22,152 bases of DNA from Naegleria lovaniensis (lineage: Eukaryota; Heterolobosea; Eutetramitea; Acrasida; Naegleriidae), in the NCBI RefSeq assembly GCF_003324165.1, contig NW_025407907.1, positions 1 to 22,152 on the forward strand. The letters are read 5' to 3'. Shown here piece after piece: positions 1-8,361 of the stretch (positions are counted from its first letter, which is position 1; each line of letters begins with the position of its first letter). A model generated the notes under the pieces. It made no database searches and was not told the origin of the DNA. It worked only from the letters and a program-made list of their open reading frames with translations. The translations under genes and the position numbers were made by a program.

Positions 1-69
1 ACAACCAGTTGAATTTTCACTCGTTAATACTGTTGAACCCAAAAATTTCACATTTTAGTCTCTCATCCC

Positions 70-920
70 ATGTTGACGGACATTGTTTTTGAGAGAACAT
101 GCTTTGTTATGACTGACAACAAGCAACGTGTGGCTTCAATTTTGGGAAAGAGAGCACATGAGCTTCGAAGAAAAAAGAAAAGAAAGAAAAACCAAAAGCA
201 ATTGTTACCCTCCATGATAGAAGAGCATATTCCTCAAACGTCCAATGCCGGTGACGGGAGTGATTCGAGTGTGTCAACTGCTCCTGTGTCCAATTCAGAA
301 AGCAGTTCAGTAACAACAGACCATATTCAACAAGAGTTCTCGAAATCACTCGAGGCAAATATTGAGACATTTCCAAACGACCCTAATTTACTTAAATCAA
401 AAATTCCTCTTACCATTACTCCTGTAATGCCATTGCAAACACATGATACTTTCGAATATGATGATGACAATAATTTTTCAAACAATCCTGAGGATGACTA
501 CGATCCAAATGACGAATATGACGATAGTACTGATTCTAATGAATATGAATATGAACCTGAAGATACTATTAATGATGAGATGCTTTCAACCTTAGAAGAA
601 GAGGGTAATCGATATCTTGAAAATTTATTAAAAGAGCTTGAAGCAAGACAACGTTTAGCCTCATGGAGGAAGGGACAACTGTCATCAGAAATTCAACATG
701 GTAAGTTTGAAACATCCATATGGAATCATTTGGTTCATTGTTACTGATAATAATAGGCACGTGGCTGGTAGTAACAGTTGATAATCCGTCTCAACTCCTG
801 TCGATAGCAAATTCCAAACCTCATTGGCAAGTATGGGAGTATGTTGTAAAGAGGTTGGCTTCCTCGTATCCTGAACTCGAGAGCTGGCTTGATTTTCCAT
901 TCAATCCTCCAATGAAATAA
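70..920 (+). CDS. Unrecognised acidic, probably nuclear protein (2 exons)
   Basis: I do not recognise this protein. Exon 1 is 70-700 and exon 2 is 757-920. A 56-bp intron (701-756, GTAAGT...TAATAG) joins them in phase and gives 264 residues; without splicing the frame stops at 747. Visible parts: a strongly basic stretch at about residues 27-43 that looks like a nuclear localisation signal, a Ser/Thr-rich linker, a very acidic Asp/Glu/Asn/Tyr segment at about 134-175, a predicted helical or coiled-coil stretch at about 180-208 rich in Leu and Glu, and a C-terminal tail rich in Trp, Tyr and Pro. A second ATG at 109 could be the real start (251 residues). It ends 40 bp before the left inverted repeat of the neighbouring transposon, so it appears to be a host gene outside the element. 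The exon structure is well supported; the function is unknown. Confidence 0.7.
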
Positions 921-921
921 A
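916..921 (+). terminator. Polyadenylation signal AATAAA overlapping the stop codon
   Basis: AATAAA at 916-921 contains the TAA stop (918-920) of the upstream gene. This suggests a very short 3' UTR ending before the transposon at 960. The hexamer is common in AT-rich DNA, so its use is inferred. Confidence 0.4.
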
Positions 922-959
922 CATGATTGTTGCGGACAAAATACAATAGGAATCTTCAT

Positions 960-974
960 CTGGCGTTCCCAACT
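960..974 (+). repeat. Left terminal inverted repeat
   Basis: CTGGCGTTCCCAACT, exactly complementary to 4829-4843. It is GC-richer than its surroundings. I saw no other copy in the window. Confidence 0.75.
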
Positions 975-1101
975 CCCAGAAATAGTGTTACAATAGCATT
1001 TGGAAAGCACTTTATTTTTTAGAATCCTAACCATTTTAAAAAAGGTCGAGCAGGCTGTCGAAGTTTTGTTCTGGTGTTTGCTGGAGGTTTTTTCAATAAA
1101 A

Positions 1102-4100
1102 ATGTTAAAACATGAACGAAACGCCTTTGTCGGTCTGTTGAGACCGGAATATCATGTTGCCATCAAAACAATGCTATTCGCAGTCCATCAATATATTAAT
1201 GTCGAACATTTAATAGAAGATATTATTGATCAATGTGGATTTCATCGCAAGGATTTTAATACCATCCATCGCCATCTCGAACTATATTTCTCATACCTCA
1301 TCACACACAACAAACGAGTCCCATTTGTTCTATACTGTTGCAAATTCCAGGTTGACAATTCAACAAAGATTGCACAATATGTTACTGATTGCATTGACCC
1401 GGACGAGGATAGTGCTATCTATAACATTTACTCTGACCCAAAATTTCAAAATCAAAGACAAAATCAAGAGTTAACATCAGAATGGATCAACAAACTACAT
1501 TTTCAAGGCTATTTGAAATTGAAAGAGTGTCATGACGAGCTGATGCGAATTCGTCAAAAACGTAAACACTCCAAAACAAGTACAGCTTGCGAAGACCCAC
1601 CTCAAACCTCAACAACGTCACAACGTTATTCTAGTTCAACCATCATGAAATTACTCGAACCAGAAAAAAATGTCGGCGTTATTGAATTACATAAAATCCT
1701 GGATCATGGTTTTGCTGAAGACTACATCACGTTGTCATATTCAACAAAAGAACAAACAGCACCGTATTACATGCTGCAACAACTAATTAACAACAAATTT
1801 ATTCCAACACACTCATCAATTGTAAATACCAAGTCCGACACCATCTCTCATAATTTTGTAGACCATGCTGATTTTAAATCACAAAATAACGATGATGATA
1901 GTTATTATTCGGAATGTGATATATTTGATGAGGATATTCAAGAATTGAAAAAATTGTTTTTTCAGGTGTTAGGTAGTCGCAAATTAGTACCTCGAACTTT
2001 CTTTTTCACATATCTTCGTGATGCTTTTTCACAATTAATTTGCAAAGACAGTAGAGGCCATAGATGGAGCCCATCTGTTCTTTGTTTTGCTCAAGATTTA
2101 TTGGTTATCATGGGATACAATGCGTATGAAGCATTGGCGAGAGGGTTGAAACGAGGACAAGAATTTGAACCCTCTTCTGAAAGATGTAACTTAGTCCTAC
2201 CTTGTTCATCCACACTCGACCATCATTTTCACACCGCATCATATGGAGAAGGGAATACTAAACTAGACAAAGATGACTTTGATAAGCTAGTAGAAAAAAT
2301 GAAGGTTATTGAAAATCAAAATTTTGGTCTTGTTCAAATTGATGCAGTAGATGTAACACCGCATTTAGGAATCAATACCAAGCTTGGGCTTGTATACGGT
2401 GCCAATGAAGGTCCATTGAAGATTAGTGATTGTACTGCACTAGCTCAGAGTCCGAATTTTCCACCCAAGGGTTTTTTAGCTGAAAAAATTGTTCAAACTT
2501 TATATTGCAGTATTAACGGTGAAGTTCGAATTCCTGGAAACTTCAAAGTATGCACTACTGAAACTGAACAAACCATTAGAGACACGATTTCTGAATTTCG
2601 TGACACATATACTCGAAACATCGTCTGTACTGTGTCAGATGCAGGGTCTGCTAATTACAAATATTTCACATCGAGCCCAAATGAACTACATCATTTTTGC
2701 TACAGTCACCATTGCAAAAACATGAGGAATGCAATTAATGGGAGACCAAAATTATATCCGGTTGCCACTAAAGTAGGTGCTCCAAACCTTCAAATTGCAC
2801 GCCATTCCTCTGCTTGTATTTCTTCCAACGACAACGGAAACGGTTGCCATTTGATGAAAATTGTTATTCAAAGAACACAAGCGACCAACATACCACTTTC
2901 CTTCATAGTGAATGACAAAGACACAATTTCATTTGAATGGAAAGAAAAAGAACCACGGAATTTTAACTCTGGAGGCATTTCTTTCTATCATAGCAGCAAT
3001 GACAACGAATTAAGTGTTACGTTGTTGAGTGAAACCCTTCATACTAACATTGGTAAAGTGTGTGTGGCAAATTTTAGCAATCAAGACATAGCTGTCACCA
3101 AAATTTCTTGTTCTATTTTACAACGATTTGAATTGAACACACTCGATGAAATATATAGACAACAACCTTTAGAGTGGTGTAAAATAGTTAAACGGAGCTC
3201 GTTTATCAAATATGATGATCAATCTGAGGATGTATTACGTGATGTATGCAATTTACAGTTACTTGAAAAATTACGATTATTGAACGAGAGAACCAACTAT
3301 CGATATTTAGGATTCTATAAGTACTTAAAAGCGATACATGATTTATTTCATGTTTACGATGACAAAAATCATGATGGAACATCTTCACACAATTTGCACG
3401 AAGTGTTGCAAGTTCTTAAGGAAAATTTGGACTATTTGAATGAGTGGGATACCGTTTTCCAAGACGTCATTATTTCCAATAAGAATAATAATTTTACATT
3501 ATCCGGAACCCTCACAAAAAACATCATTATCCATAACATCAAAACAATTCAGAAATTGATCAGAATTATTCCACAAGATGCAGTTTTTGATTTGTCTTTA
3601 TTGGGAACACGTTCTCTTGAAGGATTTTTCGGAGAGTCACGTGATTATTCAAAAAGAACCACAGTATTGGACTATCATAGAAGTTACTCAAACATGAAAA
3701 TCAAATTAGTGAAAAAAGAATGTGTATATCTTTCATACAATAACGATAGAAAGAGGAAATATTGTGATGCCCCTAGTCAAATTAACCAACAAATTTTGAT
3801 GAGAATGACTGAAAAACAATTTGTTGACTTTAATAATGAAAGAAAGCAAGCTAGAGAAAGCGTGACATCCATTTCTTATAGTTTTACAGATCAAGATTTA
3901 ATTTGTGCGAAAGACTTACAATTGCGATGTTTACAACATCGTGTCAACTCCATCCGTCAATCATACCATCAGTCAAGACATGACTATAGGGCCGGATTTG
4001 CCACCGATTTCATGGAGACAAGCATTTCCAATTACTACAACATTTCACTTCCTGTTTTCCATATTGAAACAAGTGAAGTTTTGCCAAACTTAACAGAACG

Positions 4101-4542
4101 ACTTACATTAACCGACGACATCAGTTTTACCATTATTCAAACACACGACTCATTAATTCATGCTCAAAATCATATTGCGGCATTTTTGCTTAAAAAGCCC
4201 GTAGAATTTGAAATTAAGACTAATCATATTTCTTTGAGCAATGCAACCGTAGAGGTTCGCAATTTCAATGAGAACAATGAAAATGCATCTCGACATTCTG
4301 AACCAATTAACTCATTTAAAATATTTGTGGCACCAAATCAGACGGATCCATTCAAATTTAAATTAATTGGACAATTTTCATCAACAACCAGCACCAAGCT
4401 TTATCAAAAACAAATTGCTGTGATTGTTGGAAATTATCAGTTGTTGTCACCTCCTTTTTACGTATTTGCAAAGAAAACAAAAAACCTCGTTTCGTATTCC
4501 CAGCTGAGCCAGGTGGTGGCTTCGTCTCAAGACATGCAATAA
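1102..4542 (+). CDS. P-element/THAP9-like DDE transposase
   Basis: Predicted transposase of 1,146 residues in one uninterrupted exon. The frame is open back to about 1000, but the first ATG is at 1102. Landmarks of the P-element family appear in order. A pre-catalytic block at about residues 325-376 has Trp-Ser, Phe-Ala, Tyr-Glu-Ala and ends in LPCSSTL. The first acid is probably Asp414 (IDAVDVTPH). The second is Asp513 (VSDAGSANYKYF), followed by the His-Lys-Arg-Asn motif HHCKNMRNAI. The third is Glu840 (SLEGFFGESR). The 327-residue gap before the last acid fits the large insertion typical of P transposases. No N-terminal THAP zinc finger is visible, so how it recognises DNA is unclear. A beta-rich C-terminal region (about 970-1130) has no counterpart I know. 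The frame has no stop or frameshift, so it may be recently active or domesticated. AATAAA overlaps the stop. Confidence 0.75.
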   Translation: MLKHERNAFVGLLRPEYHVAIKTMLFAVHQYINVEHLIEDIIDQCGFHRKDFNTIHRHLELYFSYLITHNKRVPFVLYCCKFQVDNSTKIAQYVTDCIDPDEDSAIYNIYSDPKFQNQRQNQELTSEWINKLHFQGYLKLKECHDELMRIRQKRKHSKTSTACEDPPQTSTTSQRYSSSTIMKLLEPEKNVGVIELHKILDHGFAEDYITLSYSTKEQTAPYYMLQQLINNKFIPTHSSIVNTKSDTISHNFVDHADFKSQNNDDDSYYSECDIFDEDIQELKKLFFQVLGSRKLVPRTFFFTYLRDAFSQLICKDSRGHRWSPSVLCFAQDLLVIMGYNAYEALARGLKRGQEFEPSSERCNLVLPCSSTLDHHFHTASYGEGNTKLDKDDFDKLVEKMKVIENQNFGLVQIDAVDVTPHLGINTKLGLVYGANEGPLKISDCTALAQSPNFPPKGFLAEKIVQTLYCSINGEVRIPGNFKVCTTETEQTIRDTISEFRDTYTRNIVCTVSDAGSANYKYFTSSPNELHHFCYSHHCKNMRNAINGRPKLYPVATKVGAPNLQIARHSSACISSNDNGNGCHLMKIVIQRTQATNIPLSFIVNDKDTISFEWKEKEPRNFNSGGISFYHSSNDNELSVTLLSETLHTNIGKVCVANFSNQDIAVTKISCSILQRFELNTLDEIYRQQPLEWCKIVKRSSFIKYDDQSEDVLRDVCNLQLLEKLRLLNERTNYRYLGFYKYLKAIHDLFHVYDDKNHDGTSSHNLHEVLQVLKENLDYLNEWDTVFQDVIISNKNNNFTLSGTLTKNIIIHNIKTIQKLIRIIPQDAVFDLSLLGTRSLEGFFGESRDYSKRTTVLDYHRSYSNMKIKLVKKECVYLSYNNDRKRKYCDAPSQINQQILMRMTEKQFVDFNNERKQARESVTSISYSFTDQDLICAKDLQLRCLQHRVNSIRQSYHQSRHDYRAGFATDFMETSISNYYNISLPVFHIETSEVLPNLTERLTLTDDISFTIIQTHDSLIHAQNHIAAFLLKKPVEFEIKTNHISLSNATVEVRNFNENNENASRHSEPINSFKIFVAPNQTDPFKFKLIGQFSSTTSTKLYQKQIAVIVGNYQLLSPPFYVFAKKTKNLVSYSQLSQVVASSQDMQ

Positions 4543-4543
4543 A
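4538..4543 (+). terminator. Polyadenylation signal AATAAA overlapping the transposase stop
   Basis: AATAAA at 4538-4543 contains the stop codon TAA (4540-4542), the same arrangement as in the gene ending at 920. Confidence 0.4.
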
Positions 4544-4694
4544 ATGTCAAGCATTTTTCATCACAAAAAAAGTTCGTCCAAAAATTGGAACACGTTTAAA
4601 ATTGTTCACCTATTTATTTCTTCCGACCACAATTACACCGTATTTTTCTAATCACAACAACATACCTCAAGTCGTTTTATTATTCATTATAGCT

Positions 4695-4742
4695 CCAGCA
4701 GAAGCCTTTGTCCTTCAACAAAGACAAAGCAGCTTTTGCTGG
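4695..4742. repeat. Imperfect hairpin inside the right end of the transposon
   Basis: Arms 4695-4712 and 4723-4742 pair almost completely (CCAGCA-AAGC-CTTTGTC against its complement) with one mismatch, a 2-nt bulge and a 10-nt loop. It lies downstream of the transposase gene and about 90 bp inside the right inverted repeat. It could be a subterminal transposase-binding site or a 3'-end structure in the transcript. Confidence 0.55.
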
Positions 4743-4828
4743 GCGAACAACAAAAAGCTAATGTAACAAAAACACTGAGACGTAGCCCGAATGAACCAAA
4801 TAAAGGAATGTTACACCAGCGAAGTGGT

Positions 4829-4843
4829 AGTTGGGAACGCCAG
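4829..4843 (-). repeat. Right terminal inverted repeat
   Basis: AGTTGGGAACGCCAG, the exact reverse complement of 960-974. The flank outside it (CGTGAGGG) does not match the left flank. Confidence 0.75.
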
Positions 4844-5119
4844 CGTGAGGGACCTTTTTCAATTTTTTGAATTTTACAAGTTCATCCAAGAGTTTACAAA
4901 ACATAGGTGGTACGGCTGAGTAATGAAAGGGATACGGTGCAGTTTGTTGCCCCATCATTTTGTGGTTTTCAGTGCAGGAATGACAATTGAGCTGAAATAC
5001 GTCAAAGACAATGCCATGGTTTTACACTGGTTGTTTCATTCCACAAGAGATATCATGACTTTCCCATTCTCATTCGAGAGATTCATCTTGTCTATTTTGC
5101 ACGAAATGACATCTTGAGA
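4844..5119. other. Spacer between transposon and membrane-protein gene
   Basis: No gene is seen here. A 64-codon frame (4923-5117) ends just before the start of the next gene, is in another frame and resembles nothing known. The spacer presumably holds the promoter and 5' UTR of the gene starting at 5120. Confidence 0.4.
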
Positions 5120-6814
5120 ATGGACACATTCACCAAAACCTGGAGATGTTTTACAGATCTAGTCTTCACTCGCATTGTGTCATTGACAAATTTGTTCCTG
5201 TCAGAGTTCATTCTTGCTCTCCTTCGCCTAACCATTGTGACATTAATTTTCAACAAAAACAATCATCCGACTCTCCCTGCTGGTTCAATATCTCTTCATC
5301 GGTTACCAATGCCGTTCAAGACTGACGGGTTGCTCTTTGAATCTTTCCTTACAACCACCATGTATCACATGTTGCAACAGAGCAACAACAACAACTCTTC
5401 ATCATCTGCGAATACCAGCTCACAACAACCTCCTCCCATCACACTAGGACAATTAGACAAGCTATCTTTCTCCATTCCCGACCTTATATTAGCTTCCCTG
5501 CTTGCATGTACTCTCCTACTAGTGACCATCTTTATCATCCTCTTCAACACGTGTTGGCAAAAGAAAGCTTTACGATCATCCAAAGGACACCATCACTCCG
5601 AGAATGCCATGAAACGAAATCAACGAATCATGATTGGTCTGATCCTTCTCCTCGTTCTCGTTCAAGCACTCGGAATGACTTGTCGATGTATTTACACTTC
5701 CATCAACATGTCCATTGTTTCTCTTGCACGACAATTTGTTTCCACTCATTACCCTACCAACAGTACACTCTATATGGAAACCTTTCTCTATGAGAATAGC
5801 TCTCTCATCATTACGGATGCCAATATTCCATACTCTCATCTCGTGGGAATGAATGTGGCCAATACTCTCGAGTTGTTGTTTACCTTATCGAATTTGAGTG
5901 TTCTCATGTCCATCATGTGCTTTATTGGTAATGTGTTCATTCGGACCGTGAAATTAGCCAATGCTCAAGAATCATTCCTAGGTGCTGGCTACAAGACTGC
6001 AACATTCATCTTTAATGTTTCAACAGTTATATTTTCCTTAACAGTGTTGGCAGTGGTATGGACAGTTGCCATCATGTCCTCCTTCATCCGATTGAAATTA
6101 GTTCAGGATATTCAAATTTACTTGTACGTCATTGGATTTCTGATCTTTCTCTTCCAAATATTACTCCAATTAGCTGCAACCATTGTAAGTATTCTTACAT
6201 GTATTTTTTTGTAAAGTACTTACCTTCATGAACACGACAAGGCCATTTCCTTCAAAGTTTTACAAGTTATCAACTCGAATCGTTCCAAACACATCAAAAA
6301 CAACTCTCAAATGAAACGTGCCTTCATTAAGGTCGTGATTTTACAAGTGACTCTCACGCTGAGTGCCTTGCTTCAAATTATTGCTGTGGCTTTTGGTGCT
6401 GTCATTTCCGAATGGAAATATTTTAGTTTGTTTTATTTGGTATTGAATAATTTGGGAATTTTAATATTTGCAGTGGTGGCATTGGCCTTGTATCATCCCA
6501 TCTTTCATTTTGGAAATACCAAAGAGCAACCAATTCCCACCTCGGACTATCCGTATCATGAAAGTATTTATAGTACGAGAAAACGAAATTCAAGTGCATT
6601 GCCGAATTCGACTGTTTCTTCGACAACGAGTACAAATGCTGCAACCGTGAATTCTCCATGTTTGAATGGAGCAATGGAAACAACAGACTCCAACTCGCAT
6701 AGTTTGAATGCTCCTTCTTCAACTTTACAAGAGCAACAACAATTTGAAACACCTCCTTTCGAAAATGGGACGCCATGCCGTCCTGTCATCAAAAGTGAAG
6801 ACGCTCATGTATGA
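5120..6814 (+). CDS. Polytopic membrane protein with GPCR-like topology (2 exons)
   Basis: Exon 1 is 5120-6184 and exon 2 is 6242-6814, joined in phase 0 over a 57-bp intron (GTAAGT...ACAAG), giving 545 residues. Without splicing the frame ends at 6214 and the last membrane helices are lost. Hydrophobic segments lie at about residues 25-44 (signal anchor or signal peptide), 122-145, 170-192, 247-275, 296-319, 331-355, 384-407 and 414-440. Taking the last seven as the bundle, the loops between helices 1-2, 3-4 and 5-6 are basic, and the long loop between helices 2-3 holds several N-glycosylation sequons. This is the positive-inside pattern of a 7TM receptor with an outside N terminus. A 105-residue Ser/Thr/Asn-rich tail follows. 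I see no family signature, so a GPCR, a TOM1-like protein or an unrelated transporter remain possible. The first ATG of the frame is at 5120. Confidence 0.72.
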
Positions 6815-7015
6815 AATTTGTTACAGCAACAAGTGGATTTTAATACTAATTTTTATCGAAACATAATCAATATGTTTTGAATGAATTGAGGAAATGACAG
6901 GAGTAGGAAGTTGAACTGTTGCAAGTTCCCTCACTGAGCTTTCTCGGATTTGTTCAAAACCTTAATATTCGAATGGAACCATTCTCGATCCAACGAACAA
7001 TCTTGTCACAGACTG

Positions 7016-7021
7016 AATAAA
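7016..7021 (+). terminator. Possible polyadenylation signal for the membrane-protein gene
   Basis: AATAAA at 7016-7021 is the first such hexamer after the stop at 6814, about 200 bp downstream and just before the SAM gene at 7050. It would leave almost no intergenic space, so it may be chance. Confidence 0.25.
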
Positions 7022-7049
7022 TGATGGCTTCCTTTTTTAGAAATTTGAT

Positions 7050-8270
7050 ATGGAACAAGACCTTTTGTTCTTTAAAGGACACAGGAAAAACCAACAGAAA
7101 AAAATGAATCTATTCAAATTAAAGAGTACAACATCCACGCATGAATTTGTGCCAGATGTCACACACATCGCTATCAAAAACTGGACCAGCGAGAATTTCA
7201 AACATTGGCTGATGAGTGAAAAATATGACCAAAAAACTGTCATTGATGGTATGTTTTCCACGCAATCTTGTATTCAATCATTCAATACTCTACGTTTTAC
7301 GTGGAAATAATTGAAATAATATTCATTCCGACATCATTTGATGATTATTTTTCATTTGAATCTATCTCATTGAATCAATTTCAAATTTTATATTAAATAT
7401 TTAAAACATGTCCAAATGCATGGACATTCGACACTCATGGCTCAACATACAGTCCTCATGAAACAACAACTCACTGGAAATGCCATTCTCTGTTTAACCA
7501 AAGATTTAACTGAATTCAAAGTTCCAACAGGAGCTGCCATTTCCATTATTGCCAAATTGGACAAACTCAGACAAGAACAAGAAGAATGGATGCAACAACC
7601 TCAAACCAAACAACTCTTTTCCTTGTCCTATCCGTCTGCAACAACCACAACAGAACCATTTTCAAATTCGGAAAATCATGAATCTATTTCTGTTGTGGAT
7701 TCTAATGAGAATGTTGATTCACAAACTTCTCCGAGAGCAATTCCAAAACAACCTCAAACTCCAACTGTTCAGCCCATCATTCATCATGCTGAACAAGATC
7801 ATCCTGGGTCGAGCATGCACTCACTGAGCGGTCATTCCTCAACAATTCAACAAATTTCTCCCCGTAATCATCATTGTGCTCAGGAAGAACAACTACACTC
7901 GACAGACAAAGTAAGTCCGAGAAGGGATCATCATCCTAAACCTTTGCCAACACTTCCTCATTCAGCATCATCTTCAACAAAACCAAATACTCCAATTCCT
8001 CCCATGAAGAGATCAAGTTCTGTTCAAGCGAATGGGACCAATCCAAACAACAACAGGCTGAATTCTTTCAGCACTACAACGACGACCACTACGACTCAGC
8101 AACAACAACCCATACTTCAACAGACTCAACAACAATCTCCTCGACAGACCCCTCCTCAATATCAACCACCTCCACAACAATCAAGTCCAACGAATGTGCA
8201 ACAAGACCACAAGAATACGAGATCAAAGAAATTTGTAGATGCTGGCTTCTTCCCTGAGGATGAATTGTAG
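7050..8270 (+). CDS. SAM-domain protein with disordered Gln/Pro/Ser-rich tail (2 exons)
   Basis: Exon 1 is 7050-7248 and exon 2 is 7453-8270. The 204-bp intron (GTATGT...ACATACAG) splits the SAM domain after the first base of a codon, and splicing restores a continuous domain of 338 residues in total. The SAM signature is at about residues 44-105: an NWTSENFKHWL start, a leucine-rich middle (QQLTGNAILCLTKDL) and the final FKVPTGAAISII helix. SAM domains mediate protein-protein and sometimes RNA or lipid binding, often as scaffolds in kinase or Rho signalling. The remaining 230 residues are low complexity, with Gln, Pro, Thr and His runs and several Ser-Pro-Arg sites open to phosphorylation. 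The intron is much longer than most others here. A possible splice acceptor (TTTTTTAG, ending at 7040) just before the ATG means a 5' non-coding exon could exist. It is convergent with the large minus-strand gene; 91 bp separate the two stops. Confidence 0.8.
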
Positions 8271-8299
8271 CAGTCGCAGAACTTGTTGTTAGTTGAGGT

Positions 8300-8305
8300 T
8301 TTATT
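8300..8305 (-). terminator. Polyadenylation signal of the large receptor gene
   Basis: AATAAA on the minus strand, 56 bp after the receptor stop (8362-8364) and only 30 bp from the stop of the convergent SAM gene. Confidence 0.5.
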
Positions 8306-8361
8306 TGAGGAGATCTTTGAGGAACGATTATGTAACACAACGTTACAGACTTCATCTCCTC

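Larger units (their letters stand above)
960..4843 (+). mobile_element. P-element-like DNA transposon with 15-bp terminal inverted repeats
   Basis: The outer ends carry a perfect 15-bp inverted repeat, CTGGCGTTCCCAACT at 960-974 and its reverse complement at 4829-4843. Inward of these the two ends still share weaker islands (GTGTTACA versus GTGTAACA, then ATTTGG), as in a longer, decayed inverted repeat of about 45 bp. The interior is almost filled by one intact transposase gene. A hairpin lies between the gene and the right end (4695-4742). I find no convincing 8-bp target-site duplication: 952-959 and 4844-4851 differ. The element is therefore old, rearranged at one edge, or has true ends slightly outside the 15-bp core. 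Size (3.88 kb) and organisation fit the P superfamily. Confidence 0.72.

Noticed and set aside
1000-1101. Transposase start at 1000
   Set aside because: It would need a TTG start. The first ATG is 1102, although an upstream exon spliced at the TTTTTTAG ending at 1022 cannot be excluded.
952-4851. 8-bp target-site duplication of the transposon
   Set aside because: The eight bases outside the left (ATCTTCAT) and right (CGTGAGGG) repeats do not match, and shifts of a few bases do not help.
4923-5117. 64-codon frame before the membrane-protein gene
   Set aside because: It is in a different frame from the following gene, has no recognisable content and no splice pair that would join it in phase; at most it is an upstream ORF.
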